From Myxococcus dinghuensis (GTDB lineage Bacteria > Myxococcota > Myxococcia > Myxococcales > Myxococcaceae): 64,000 nucleotides of DNA. Where the stretch lies: assembly GCF_024198235.1 (NCBI RefSeq), contig NZ_JAKCFB010000021.1, forward strand, positions 62,001 through 126,000. Direction: 5' to 3'. This document shows positions 42,168 through 51,004 of the stretch, piece after piece. A model generated the notes under the pieces. It was given only the letters and a program-made list of their open reading frames with translations. It did not search any database and was not told the DNA's origin. The translations under genes and the position numbers were made by a program. The number at the start of each line of letters is the position of its first letter. Position 1 is the stretch's first letter.

Positions 42168-42782
42168 ATGTCCGACGAGGTCGCCACGGAAGATGATCGC
42201 CAGCTCCTCGCCCGGGCCCAGGTCGGGGACATGTCCGCCTTCGAGGCCCTGGTGGAGGCGCACCAGGACAAGGTCTACGGCCTGGCCCTGCGGATGACGC
42301 GCTCGGAGGCGGACGCCGCCGAAATCACCCAGGACACCTTCCTGTCCGCCTACCAACATCTCAAGGATTTCCGCGGGGATGCGGCCTTCGGGTCCTGGGT
42401 CCACCGCATCGCGGCCAACCACGCGCTCATGCGCCTGCGCCACCGCCGGGTGGCCCAGGCCGCGGAGGCGGAGCTGCAGGGGCCGGAATTCACGCCCCGT
42501 GGTACACTCGCCGACTATCCCGTCACCGACTGGAGCCGGGACGCCGAGGAGAAGGCGCTGGACGCGGAGCTGGGGCAGGCCATCCGCCAGGCGGCCGACC
42601 GGCTCCCCGAGGGCTATCGTGAGGTCTTCCTCTTGAAAGACGTGGACGGGCTCAGTTACGAACAGATTGCAGAGGTGACGGGGGACTCCATTCCCGCCAT
42701 CAAGAGCCGTCTGCACAGGGCCCGACTCGCGCTTCGGGAAGCCATCGACACCTTCTACAACCGCGACAATCGCGGCCCGTGA
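42168..42782 (+). CDS. RNA polymerase sigma factor, RpoE/ECF family
   Basis: The protein has 204 aa. Region 2 starts in AFEALVEAHQDKVYGLALRMTR and passes through DAAEITQDTFLSAYQHL with the -10 recognition helix SWVHRIAANHALMRLR. Region 4 includes RLPEGYREVFLLKDVDGLSYEQIAEVTGDSIPAIKSRLHRARLALRE, a standard helix-turn-helix. An extended acidic linker (~105-140) lies between. The next gene encodes a zinc-finger anti-sigma protein that overlaps the stop, as in most ECF pairs. Targets are not known, and it is placed between a DNA repair gene and an rRNA methyltransferase gene. Confidence 0.95.
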   Translation: MSDEVATEDDRQLLARAQVGDMSAFEALVEAHQDKVYGLALRMTRSEADAAEITQDTFLSAYQHLKDFRGDAAFGSWVHRIAANHALMRLRHRRVAQAAEAELQGPEFTPRGTLADYPVTDWSRDAEEKALDAELGQAIRQAADRLPEGYREVFLLKDVDGLSYEQIAEVTGDSIPAIKSRLHRARLALREAIDTFYNRDNRGP

Positions 42783-42853
42783 AACGCGAACGGGGGGCTC
42801 CGCATCTTCCGATGGGAGCACGAGAAGGCGCGCCGCAGCCAGCCGAGGTTCGG

Positions 42854-43093
42854 ATGTACACCTGTAAAGACTCGATCAACCTCCTGCTGGAATACCTCGA
42901 AGGGGAGATGGCACCCGAGGAGGCGAAGCACCTCCAGGAGCACCTGACCGGGTGCAGCCCCTGCGAGGAGTTCCTGGCCACCTACCGCGCGACGCCGGGC
43001 CTGTGTAAGCGCGCGCTGGCGGCGCGGATGCCCAAGGAGGTCTCGTCGAAGCTGACGGAGTTCCTGCGCGCCAAGATCAAGTCCGCCTCGTGA
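42854..43093 (+). CDS. Zinc-finger anti-sigma factor (ZAS domain)
   Basis: About 79 aa if the start is the ATG at 42854, which has GAGG 5 nt upstream; the frame is open back to a GTG at 42779 that overlaps the sigma stop, giving 104 aa. The Zn-binding motif is HLTGCSPC (H-x3-C-x2-C), with an upstream Cys in MYTCKDS completing four ligands. The first helix (INLLLEYLEGEMAPEEAKHL) is typical of ZAS anti-sigma factors. It lacks a membrane segment, so it is a soluble, perhaps redox- or zinc-responsive, inhibitor of the adjacent sigma factor. Confidence 0.87.
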   Translation: MYTCKDSINLLLEYLEGEMAPEEAKHLQEHLTGCSPCEEFLATYRATPGLCKRALAARMPKEVSSKLTEFLRAKIKSAS

Positions 43094-44166
43094 ACCTGAA
43101 GCAACTGTCGCTCCCGGAGCTGGAGGAGGCGCTCGCGCCCCTCTCCCCCTCGCCCACCGCCGTGCGCAAGGTGTTCGCGGCCGTCTTCGCCCACGGGCGG
43201 GGTACGGTGGACGCGGTGGCCAATTCACCCCAGGTGCCTCGCCGCGTCGCGGACCACCTGCGGGCCCACGCGGAGATGCCGAGCCTCCAGGTGGTGGAGC
43301 GCCGGCGCGCGGACGACGGGTTCGTGAAGTACCTCTTCGACTCGCCCCTGGGCGGGCGCATCGAGGCCGTCCGCATCCCCATCTTCGACGAGAAGTACGT
43401 CATCTGCGTCTCCAGCCAGGTGGGCTGTGCGCTGGCGTGCGACTTCTGCATGACGGGGAAGTTGGGCTTCAAACGGAACCTCCAGACCTGGGAGATATTG
43501 GACCAGGTGCTGCAGGTGCGGGCGGAGGCGGACCGGCCGGTGCGGGGCGTGGTGTTCATGGGGATGGGGGAGCCGCTGCTCAACTACAAGGAGACGCTGC
43601 GCGCGGCGGGCATCCTGTCGAACCCGGCGGGGTTCTCCATCGCCGGGACGGCCATCACCTTCTCCACCGCGGGGCACGTGCCGGCGATCCGCCGCTACAC
43701 GCGCGAGGGGCACCCGTACCGGCTGGCGTTCTCGGTGACGAGCGCCATCGCCGCCAAGCGCGCGCAGGTGCTGCCCATCGAGAAGACGCATCCGTTGCCG
43801 GAGCTCATCGAGGCCATCCGCGAGTACAGCCAGGTGCGGCGCGAGCGGGCGATGATCGCGTATGTCGCCATCCAAGGCTTCAACCTGGAGCGCGAGGACG
43901 CGGAGGCGCTGAAGGCGGCGTTCGAGGGCATCCCCATCAAGGTGGACCTCATCGACGTGACGGACCCGACAGGCAAGTACCTGCCGCCCACGCCGGAGGA
44001 GCTGAGCGCGTTCCGGGACCACCTGCAGATCCTCAAGGCGCCGGTGGCGCGGAGGTACTCCGGTGGCAAGGAGATTGGCGCGGCGTGCGGCACGCTGGCG
44101 GCCACGCAGTACGGCGGCACGGTGATGCCGGTTCCGGGTCCGTCGGTGTCCGCGCCCACCTCGTGA
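43090..44166 (+). CDS. rlmN: 23S rRNA (adenine-C2)-methyltransferase, radical SAM
   Basis: The protein has 358 aa from a GTG overlapping the anti-sigma stop by 4 nt. The radical-SAM cluster motif is C113-x3-C117-x2-C120 in VGCALACDFC. C106 (VICVSSQ) and C333 (GAACGTLA) are the two catalytic Cys that carry and resolve the methyl group, spaced as in E. coli RlmN. The family core (MGMGEPLLNY, ITFSTAGHVPAIRR, DVTDPTGKYLPP) is intact. It methylates A2503 of 23S rRNA and some tRNAs. Overlap with the anti-sigma gene indicates translational coupling, an unusual partnership. Confidence 0.95.
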   Translation: MNLKQLSLPELEEALAPLSPSPTAVRKVFAAVFAHGRGTVDAVANSPQVPRRVADHLRAHAEMPSLQVVERRRADDGFVKYLFDSPLGGRIEAVRIPIFDEKYVICVSSQVGCALACDFCMTGKLGFKRNLQTWEILDQVLQVRAEADRPVRGVVFMGMGEPLLNYKETLRAAGILSNPAGFSIAGTAITFSTAGHVPAIRRYTREGHPYRLAFSVTSAIAAKRAQVLPIEKTHPLPELIEAIREYSQVRRERAMIAYVAIQGFNLEREDAEALKAAFEGIPIKVDLIDVTDPTGKYLPPTPEELSAFRDHLQILKAPVARRYSGGKEIGAACGTLAATQYGGTVMPVPGPSVSAPTS

Positions 44167-44342
44167 CTCCGCGGCCCGGGTGGGCCGTGTCGAGGACGGG
44201 GAGGCTGCTCCCGCAGCGCGCGTGAGGCGCGGCCGAGTCCCGTGTCGCGCAGGCGCAAGCGCTTGTCAGGCTCGCGCAAGGGCGCGGCGACGCGGGTTGT
44301 CTAGCCTGGGGATGTTCGCGCTTCACCCAGGGGGACCTCACG

Positions 44343-45644
44343 ATGACGCAGATTCGCAAGCCGGCTGTGTTCCTTCCGCCGCCCGTGCTCAAGTCGTCGC
44401 AGTCGCAGGCAGGGGCGGTCCGGTCTGGTGCCGTCACCACCGCGGCGTCGCCCGCGAGGCTGGACAGCTTCGGAGGCGGTGCTCGGACCGCCGGGCCGAA
44501 GTTGGACGAGGGAGCGCTGCGGCGGGGGCCGGAGCGTGACGCGCGGCTGGGCGGCGGGGAGGCGGTGCCGGTGCACCAGTTGCTGCGCTCGGGTGGGTTG
44601 GGGCGGATGGCGTTGGGGGGAGGGCGCGACGTCCGCCAAGCCACGACGCCGACGCCGGTGGCGACGCCGACACAGGTGGGCACGCCGACGCCGTCGGATG
44701 ATCCGCGGAAGCAGCCGCTCGACGTGGGCGCGCTCATCGCGAACCCGGCGCAGGCCCAGGCGACCATCGACGCGCTGAAGCAGAGTGGAGACCCGCAGCT
44801 CGTGCGGTACGGGGAGACGCTGGCGCGGGCGGTGAACAACCCGACGTATCAGGCGTGGATGAAGCGGGCGGACCCGCCGCGCATCGTGCTCACGACGAGC
44901 GCGGGCAACGGCAACGAGCCCGTGTTGGTGTTGGTGCCGCCGGACTTCGCGGCGAACCCCACGAAGGACCGGCCGGTGCAGACGCACTACCACGGGCTGG
45001 GCTCGCCGGTGGGAGGGCATCCGGACGCGGCGGGGACGACGGCGGCCATCGACCGCATCTGGGCGTCGACGGACCCGGACCCCATCTTCGTGTTGCCGGA
45101 GACGGTGACGAACCCGCAGGACGAGCACCCGGAGAGCACGGGGAGTCATGGCGGGTGGCGGCTGAGCGGCCCCATCGACGTGGCACGGACGACGAACGAC
45201 GCGCTGGCGGTGGCGTATCCGGGGACGCGGCCCGGGGACATGCCGATTGGCGAGCGGGTGGTGTCGGCGCACTCCCGCGGCGGCGCGGCGCTGGCGTTGT
45301 CGGTGCTCAACGACCCGGACTCGCTCCAGGCGGACCGGCTGGTGCTGCTGGACTGCCTCTACAACGTCAACGTCGCGCTCGACCCTTCCGGAGACACCCG
45401 GCGGGACGTGGACGCCGTGCTGGGCGACTGGGTGCGCGCGCAGCAGCGGCAGGGCCATCCGGTGCCGGCGATGGTGTTCTTCCAGAACGGCACCACGGAC
45501 GACCCGCTGGAGCAGGCGGTGCGCGATGCGGGAGGGAGCTACCAGGAGTTCCGGCGGGAGAGCCACATGGCCCTCAACGAGGAGGGCATGGGGTTCGGCT
45601 ATCCGGCGAACGAACCCGCCGCGACGCCGACGCCCGCGCGCTGA
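44343..45644 (+). CDS. Alpha/beta-hydrolase-like protein with Pro/Ser/Ala leader
   Basis: The protein has 433 aa, with GGGGGA upstream of the ATG. Residues ~1-130 are a low-complexity leader with no signal peptide (AVTTAASPARLDSFGGGART; TPTPVATPTQVGTPTPSDD). Residues ~170-425 are an alpha/beta hydrolase core: HYHGLGSPVGGHPD, nucleophile elbow SAHSRGGAAL with S311, and H408 in ESHMALNEEG as the likely triad His. It could be an esterase, thioesterase or lipase; the substrate is unknown. The leader resembles that of the endonuclease-type gene at 60911, suggesting a shared non-classical export or targeting route. Confidence 0.72.
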   Translation: MTQIRKPAVFLPPPVLKSSQSQAGAVRSGAVTTAASPARLDSFGGGARTAGPKLDEGALRRGPERDARLGGGEAVPVHQLLRSGGLGRMALGGGRDVRQATTPTPVATPTQVGTPTPSDDPRKQPLDVGALIANPAQAQATIDALKQSGDPQLVRYGETLARAVNNPTYQAWMKRADPPRIVLTTSAGNGNEPVLVLVPPDFAANPTKDRPVQTHYHGLGSPVGGHPDAAGTTAAIDRIWASTDPDPIFVLPETVTNPQDEHPESTGSHGGWRLSGPIDVARTTNDALAVAYPGTRPGDMPIGERVVSAHSRGGAALALSVLNDPDSLQADRLVLLDCLYNVNVALDPSGDTRRDVDAVLGDWVRAQQRQGHPVPAMVFFQNGTTDDPLEQAVRDAGGSYQEFRRESHMALNEEGMGFGYPANEPAATPTPAR

Positions 45645-45761
45645 CGGCTGCGCTCCTGGCCCGCTTCGTCAGGAGGGGATATGGGGCCGCGTGGGAGCGC
45701 TGGGCCGTCCCGAGCATGGCCCTACCGTCCACTCCCGGGCGGTCCACCCCGGAGGTCCATG

Positions 45762-46334
45762 ATGTCGACACACCAGGACGAGGCATTCCACGAGCGCAAC
45801 CGTCGCCTCGAACAGCAGGCGATGGCGGCGCTCGAGTCCCCGCAGGACGTGGCGCCAGCACTTCCCCGGGGAACGCCATGGCTGCGCATCTGGGAGTACC
45901 GGAGCCTGGGGCAGTACCGCTCCTGGCTCCTCTGGAAGGACGCCTCGAAGCTCGCTTCGGGGTTCCTCGTTCGTCGAGTCACCTGGACCCGGCACGGGGA
46001 AGTCGAACGGTCCATGAGTCCGGGGGGCGTCATCCAACACAGGGTCGCGAAGGAGCCGCGCCTGCTCACGGCCGACGCCCCCGTCGCTTCGGAGCGCTGG
46101 TGGGAACTCGAGGCCGAGGGCCGGGAACTCCCGGTCCCCAACATGTCGTTCGGGCCCCTGGGGATCTCCCTCGACGGAGTCCGGTTCGGCCTGGAGCAGC
46201 GCGCCGCCTTCCATTCGCTCCGCCTGGAGTGGTGGAGCCGCCCCCCGGCGGACTGGCGGCCCGTGGTGAAGTGGTTCGACCGCGTCCATGAACTCTTCGA
46301 GGACTGTCTCCCACCCTCGGAGCAGGAGCCCTGA
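45762..46334 (+). CDS. Unknown protein
   Basis: About 190 aa; GGAGG 6 nt upstream favours the second ATG of ATGATG (45762) over the first (45759). There is no signal peptide or membrane segment. The sequence is rich in Trp, Arg and Glu, with WEYRSLGQYRSWLLW, VRRVTWTRHGEVERS and EWWSRPPADWRPVVKWFDRVHELFEDCL. The C-terminal part is an amphipathic helix. No family recognised. The adjacent gene at 46443 is also unknown, on the same strand 108 bp downstream, so a small unknown-function pair is possible. Confidence 0.65.
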   Translation: MSTHQDEAFHERNRRLEQQAMAALESPQDVAPALPRGTPWLRIWEYRSLGQYRSWLLWKDASKLASGFLVRRVTWTRHGEVERSMSPGGVIQHRVAKEPRLLTADAPVASERWWELEAEGRELPVPNMSFGPLGISLDGVRFGLEQRAAFHSLRLEWWSRPPADWRPVVKWFDRVHELFEDCLPPSEQEP

Positions 46335-46442
46335 GTCACCCACCGCCAACCAACGCCTCGCGGCACCCATGTCCCACGTGCCTCAGGAGGTCGTGTAAAC
46401 CCGCTATTCCAGCACTGACCGCATTGTCTGTAGGCTGTCGCC

Positions 46443-47630
46443 ATGGGTTCGACGGTGAGCGCTCTCTTCGAGGAAGTCGCCTCCGGCGTCGATGTTCAGG
46501 ACGCACGGAACAAGGTCGAGGAACGGGCGGAACGGGGTGACTTCTCCACCCTCGTCGCGCTCGCCGGAGAGGTGGAGGCGCGGCTGCCCGCGACGTCCGC
46601 CGAGGCGCGAGGCCGACTCCATGCGCTCTCCGACCACATCGAGGAGACGCTCGCCCGGCGCGCGAGCGTCGAGAGCGCGCGGGCCCTGCTCGACATCGCG
46701 CGCCAGCCACGGGACGCGCGCTTCCAGGGCACCCACTCGGCCGCGCGCCGGGAGCGGGACCTCGCGGGGCTGCTCGCGCGTTGGAACCCGACGCCCGTCC
46801 TCCGCGCGCTGCTCCCACTCCGGAGCGGTCCGCGGGACCTGACCGAGCTGTTCGCCTGCTACGTGCAGGAGCTCGTCCTGCGCGGCGAGTCGCTGGAGGC
46901 GGAGCCCGCCGTCCGCGAGCTGTGGGCCCGACTGGTGGAGGGCGGCCATCCCCTGGCGCTCCTGCCGCTGCGCCGGGGGCGCTGGGAGTCGTCCCTGGGC
47001 CGCCTGCTGGGCGTCGAGGACGTGGAGGACGCGCTGCGGGACCTCCAGGCGCACCTCGCCTCGGCCCGCGCCGGGGACGCGGACGAGGAGGACACGCTCC
47101 CCCTGGGGCCGAGGACCCGGAGGTCGCCCGAGGAGGTCCCGCTCCCCGCGTCCGCGGGGGCCATCATCGACGCCTGGGCGGAGGACGTCGCTCCGGCGCG
47201 GGACTTCCGCCGCGCGTTCTCCCTGCGCCCCCCTCAGCCCGGGATGGGCGCGGACCTGCTCGCCGCCTTCCTCGAGGACGCGGACCTGGGGGGCCTCGTC
47301 CCGACGGATGACCCCGGCTGCGAACGCCAGGGGCCCGAGGATGTCGTGGCCACGCTCTTCACGCGCGCCGCCTTCGGCGCGGAGGGGTGGGTCGGCGCCC
47401 AGGGGGCCGCGTACGGTCGCCTCGCGACGTGGCGCACGCTGGCCGGGCTGATGGGCGTCGCGGGAGAGCCCCGCGACTGGCGCGTGCTCGAGCAGCAGGC
47501 CGGCGCGTGCCGCTGGTTCCGCTTCACCGTCACCACGTCGCGTCCCTCTTCGTCCTCACGCCTGGGACTGGCGTGCCTGCGCCCCGGGGGCACGACGCTG
47601 GCGCTCCTCGCCGCGAGCCTCCGGGCCTGA
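46443..47630 (+). CDS. Unknown protein, mostly helical
   Basis: The protein has 395 aa without signal peptide or membrane segment. The sequence is mostly Ala/Arg/Glu/Leu-rich amphipathic helices (e.g. TLVALAGEVEARLPATSAEARGRL), suggesting a solenoid-like or helical-repeat protein. Near the C-terminus are EGWVGAQGAAYGRLATWRTLAGLMGVAG and a final beta-like region FRFTVTTSRPSSSSRLGLACL. Similar proteins in actinobacteria and myxobacteria are grouped under an uncharacterised DUF; I am not sure which. No catalytic motif is seen. Confidence 0.65.
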   Translation: MGSTVSALFEEVASGVDVQDARNKVEERAERGDFSTLVALAGEVEARLPATSAEARGRLHALSDHIEETLARRASVESARALLDIARQPRDARFQGTHSAARRERDLAGLLARWNPTPVLRALLPLRSGPRDLTELFACYVQELVLRGESLEAEPAVRELWARLVEGGHPLALLPLRRGRWESSLGRLLGVEDVEDALRDLQAHLASARAGDADEEDTLPLGPRTRRSPEEVPLPASAGAIIDAWAEDVAPARDFRRAFSLRPPQPGMGADLLAAFLEDADLGGLVPTDDPGCERQGPEDVVATLFTRAAFGAEGWVGAQGAAYGRLATWRTLAGLMGVAGEPRDWRVLEQQAGACRWFRFTVTTSRPSSSSRLGLACLRPGGTTLALLAASLRA

Positions 47631-47662
47631 GCACGACGTGACGGGCCGCGCGCTCGTCACGC

Positions 47663-47992
47663 TCACGCCGCGCGGGGAGTCGCGGACGTGTTCCTGCGCT
47701 GCCACAAACGCCAGAGCCTCCGCGAGACGTGTCCCTCCGGGTCCGCGGGATGACGCGTGTCCTGTCCCCGCTCGTGGGCCATCCGGCGGAGCAGGGGCCC
47801 CACGGCGCCGACGGGCGACTCCTGCTCCGACAGGCTCTCGTTCACCACGTCCATGAACCGCCGCGCGCCCTCCGGGGTGTCCACGGCGAAGCCCCGGTAG
47901 ACGAGGAACCGCCAGGCCTCCTCGGGACTCCCCTCGAGGTCCACGACGTTCAGCGTGGCGGCCAGCGCATCCCAATGGCGCGGAAGAATCAT
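47663..47992 (-). CDS. Small unknown protein
   Basis: About 109 aa from the ATG at 47992 (another in-frame ATG at 48007); neither has a good ribosome site. The sequence is a soluble, mostly helical MILPRHWDALAATLNVVDLEGSPEEAWRFL ... RFMDVVNESLSEQESP ... HVSRRLWRLWQRRN, ending with a basic region. No family recognised. The gene is convergent with the one at 46443 and divergent from the DedA gene. Confidence 0.5.
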   Translation of the reverse strand: MILPRHWDALAATLNVVDLEGSPEEAWRFLVYRGFAVDTPEGARRFMDVVNESLSEQESPVGAVGPLLRRMAHERGQDTRHPADPEGHVSRRLWRLWQRRNTSATPRAA

Positions 47993-48127
47993 GGTGGAGC
48001 GGAGCATGGCCGACGCGGCAGAGGCGCCTCGGGCGTCCCCTCTGTTGACCATCGGAGACGGGTGCTTTCGCTCGCGCCAGGGGTGCCTTATGACTGTGGC
48101 TCGGCTCTCGGGAGGACGTGCGCGCGG

Positions 48128-48748
48128 ATGGTGGAGTACATCGACCAGATCATCGGCGCGCTGGGGCCCCTGGGCCTGCTGGTGCTCGGGCTCGCGGCGG
48201 CGCTGGAGTACGTCGTCCCCCCGTTCCCCGGGGACTCCATCACCCTGTTGGGGGGCGTGTACGCGGTGCGTGGCACGCAGCCCTGGTTCCTCGTGTTCCT
48301 CGTCGTCATCGCGGGCAGCGTGGCGGGCGCGGCCATCAACTACGCGGTGGGCCGCTGGCTGGTGAAGCGCTTCGAGGCCCAGCCCGAGCGCAGCTTCCTC
48401 GGCATCACCCACGCGCGGTTGGCGGAGGTCCAGGCGCGCATGCGGCGCAACGGGCCCTGGCTGCTGCTGGTCAACCGCTTCCTCCCCGGCATCCGCGGCC
48501 TCATCTTCGTCGCCGCGGGGGCCTCGCACATGCCGCGCGTCAACGTGCTCGGCCTGGGCGCGGTGTCCGCCATGGCGCACACCGCGCTGGTGCTGGCGCT
48601 GGGCTCGGCGGTGGGTGGCAACCTGGAGAAGTTGACGCTGCTCGTCAGTCGCTACCAGTACGCGGTCATCGGCCTGGTGGCGGTGGGCGTGGTGGCGGCG
48701 CTGGTGCGCATGTTCGCTCGGCGACGCGCGCCGGCCCCCGAGCCTTGA
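48128..48748 (+). CDS. DedA-family membrane protein
   Basis: The protein has 206 aa. At least four hydrophobic stretches: ~10-30 (LGPLGLLVLGLAAALEYVVPPFPGD), ~45-75 (FLVFLVVIAGSVAGAAINYAVGRW), ~135-160 and ~175-195. The DedA/SNARE-associated signature is visible: EYVVPPFPGDSITLLGG, AGSVAGAAINYAVGRWL and RFLPGIRGLIFVAAGASHM with the conserved 'F-x-R-x-x-P-G-x-R'. DedA proteins act as flippases for undecaprenyl-phosphate or phospholipids, and are linked to membrane potential and drug resistance. Upstream GGAGG is about 13 nt away, rather far. Confidence 0.88.
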   Translation: MVEYIDQIIGALGPLGLLVLGLAAALEYVVPPFPGDSITLLGGVYAVRGTQPWFLVFLVVIAGSVAGAAINYAVGRWLVKRFEAQPERSFLGITHARLAEVQARMRRNGPWLLLVNRFLPGIRGLIFVAAGASHMPRVNVLGLGAVSAMAHTALVLALGSAVGGNLEKLTLLVSRYQYAVIGLVAVGVVAALVRMFARRRAPAPEP

Positions 48749-48816
48749 GTCACCGGGACGACGCCGTCTCAGGTGAGCGTTGCGTGTCCTGGCCTCGGCG
48801 CGCTTGAGTCTCGCCC

Positions 48817-51003
48817 ATGGCTCAGCGCGCTCGTTCCTGGAGTCCTCTGCTCGTCGTGCTCGTGCTGTCCGTGGCGGGGTGTCGCTGTGGTGACGAGCCG
48901 GGGCTGGGCAACGCCCGGTTGGGCTTCCGGCCCCAGGAGGAGGAGGTCGACTTCGGCCGCGTGCTGGAGGGCGAGCGGGGCACGCGGCAGGTGACGCTGG
49001 TGGCCACCGGCCGCGCCACCACGGAGGTCCAGGCGTCCGCGGAGTCTCCCTTCGCCGCGACGACGCCGGAGGTGAGCGTCCCCGGCAGCGGCTCCACGGT
49101 GGTGGAGGTGACGTTCCTCGCGGGCCATGGCGCGGCCGAGGGCGAGCTCGTGCTCCGGGGCGCCGGCAGCAGCGTGAGCGTGCGACTGAAGGGGCAGGGC
49201 GTCCGCCCGCTGAAGTGTGACCCGTCCGGGCCGTGCTTCGCGTCCCGCTTCGACCTCGAATCGGGGACGTGTGTCGAGACGCCGCTCACCGAGGGCGCCA
49301 CCTGCATCCCGGAGAGCCGGTGCCAGGTGGACGGGCGCTGCGAGTCCGGCGCGTGCGTGGGCTCGCCGCGCTCCTGCGACGACGACAACCCGTGCACGGT
49401 GGACGCGTGCTCGCCGCAGTTCGGCTGCGTGCGCACGGACGTCGTCTGCCCCGACCCGAACAACCCCTGCAAGGTGGGCCTGTGCGACCGCGACGACGGG
49501 TGCCAGGAGGTGGACGTGGCGGACTTCGTCCGCTGTGGCGCCATGGACTGCGAGCAGTCCCTCCTCTGCTTCGGGGGCTCGTGCAAGGCGTTCGACACGC
49601 CGGAGGGCACCGTGTGCGCGCCCGCCACGGCGTGTCAGGAGGTGGGCAAGTGTCAGGGCGGCGCTTGCACGAGGCCCCCTCCCGGGGACTTCGAGGCGGA
49701 CTTCTCCCAGGACCTGGGCGGCATCCCCTCGGGCGGCGGGGACGCGCCCATGCTGCTGGTCGACGAAGGCACCCTCTTCACCTCGGTGTGTGGCGGGGAC
49801 GCGGGCTGCCGGCTCGTCTCCTTCACGGAGGGGGGCCTGCTGCGCTACGCGGCGCCCTATCCCGAGGACGCGCCGCGCGCGCTGCTGGCGGTGTCCGACG
49901 CGGGCGTGGTCGTCCGGGGACCGAAGGGGCTGGAGGCCTACGCCGCGCGCGCGCCGGGCGCGCGGAAGTGGGAGGCCTCGTGGACGGCGCTGGGCGCGCC
50001 CGAGGGCGCGGGAGCGTGGCGGGGCGTGGTGGGCGCCGGACAGGTCGCGCTGACGTCGACCGGTGACGTGGTGGCGAGCGTGGCCTGGAGCCAGGCCGCC
50101 GACGCGGGCGAGGACGGCGGCGCGTCGCCTCCACCTCCGGAGGGCCAGCGCTGGGTCTGGCTCGATGGCCACGGGGATGCGGGCACCGTGCTCTACGCGG
50201 GCCCGGTCGAGCCCTGGCACGGCGAGACGCGGCTCGGCCTGGACCCGGCGGATGTCGCCTACCGCTACACGGTGGATGGCCTCCTGGAGCGCGCGGAGGT
50301 GGTGACGGCGGGCGCGGACGGCGGCCCGGGGCTGCGGGTGGTCACGCTCGAGGACGCCGGGCCGCTCGCGGGCCTCGCGTCGCTGTCGGTGTCGGACGAC
50401 CAGCTCCTGGTGGGGGCGCGGACCTCCGTGTTCCTCGATGGCGGGGTCGTGACGAAGGCGGAGGTGGACTGGGATGGAGGCACGCGGACGCTCGCGCCCA
50501 TGGCGGAGCCCGTGCTGCTCGCGGCGGAGGAGCAGGGCGCCGCGCGCGCCCTTCTGCTCGCTCGCGCGTGCGCGCGGACGGATGGCGTGCCGTGCCAGCC
50601 CGAGGAGGAGCGCCTGGTCCTGCGCGGGGTGGCGGCGGACACGGGCCGTGGGGTGTGGGAGGCGGACGTGCTGCCCTTCGAGTCGCTGGAGGGGACGCCG
50701 CGGGAGGCGACCCTCCTCCAGCGGGGCCAGGTGGGCTTGCTCGTGGACGTGCTCCGGCGGGACGGGCGGCAGGTGTGGTTCGAGGTCTATTCGGAGGGGA
50801 AGAAGGTGAGCGCGTGCCCGTTGCCGGGCCGGCCCACGTTCGGTGGCGCGACGTTCTTCGCGGGCAAGCTGCTCGTGGTGGTGGAGCGCGAGGGCGTGTG
50901 GCGACTGGAGTCCTACGCCATGGGGCCGGGCGTCCTCGCGGAGACGCGCGGCTGGCCCCAGCGCCACGCCACCGGCGCGGGGACGCGGCGCGGGGCGCCG
51001 TGA
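48817..51003 (+). CDS. Large lipoprotein: ASH-like domain, Cys-rich repeats, propeller-like body
   Basis: The protein has 728 aa. The signal peptide ends at a lipobox VAGC. Residues ~30-130 are an Ig/ASH-type domain (EEEVDFGRVLEGERGTRQVTL ... VEVTFLAG), of the kind in 'choice-of-anchor' proteins. A Cys-rich region (~130-290) has ten or more pairs of Cys (CDPSGPC, CIPESRCQVDGRCESGAC, CDDDNPCTVDACSPQFGC, CKVGLCDRDDGC), each like small EGF or dickkopf-type knots. From ~300 to 728 comes a beta-propeller-like run with repeated V-x-x-G-x-D and LVD-like strands. I infer a surface-displayed binding protein. It ends 1 nt before the convergent chemoreceptor fusion gene. Confidence 0.72.
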   Translation: MAQRARSWSPLLVVLVLSVAGCRCGDEPGLGNARLGFRPQEEEVDFGRVLEGERGTRQVTLVATGRATTEVQASAESPFAATTPEVSVPGSGSTVVEVTFLAGHGAAEGELVLRGAGSSVSVRLKGQGVRPLKCDPSGPCFASRFDLESGTCVETPLTEGATCIPESRCQVDGRCESGACVGSPRSCDDDNPCTVDACSPQFGCVRTDVVCPDPNNPCKVGLCDRDDGCQEVDVADFVRCGAMDCEQSLLCFGGSCKAFDTPEGTVCAPATACQEVGKCQGGACTRPPPGDFEADFSQDLGGIPSGGGDAPMLLVDEGTLFTSVCGGDAGCRLVSFTEGGLLRYAAPYPEDAPRALLAVSDAGVVVRGPKGLEAYAARAPGARKWEASWTALGAPEGAGAWRGVVGAGQVALTSTGDVVASVAWSQAADAGEDGGASPPPPEGQRWVWLDGHGDAGTVLYAGPVEPWHGETRLGLDPADVAYRYTVDGLLERAEVVTAGADGGPGLRVVTLEDAGPLAGLASLSVSDDQLLVGARTSVFLDGGVVTKAEVDWDGGTRTLAPMAEPVLLAAEEQGAARALLLARACARTDGVPCQPEEERLVLRGVAADTGRGVWEADVLPFESLEGTPREATLLQRGQVGLLVDVLRRDGRQVWFEVYSEGKKVSACPLPGRPTFGGATFFAGKLLVVVEREGVWRLESYAMGPGVLAETRGWPQRHATGAGTRRGAP

Positions 51004-51004
51004 G

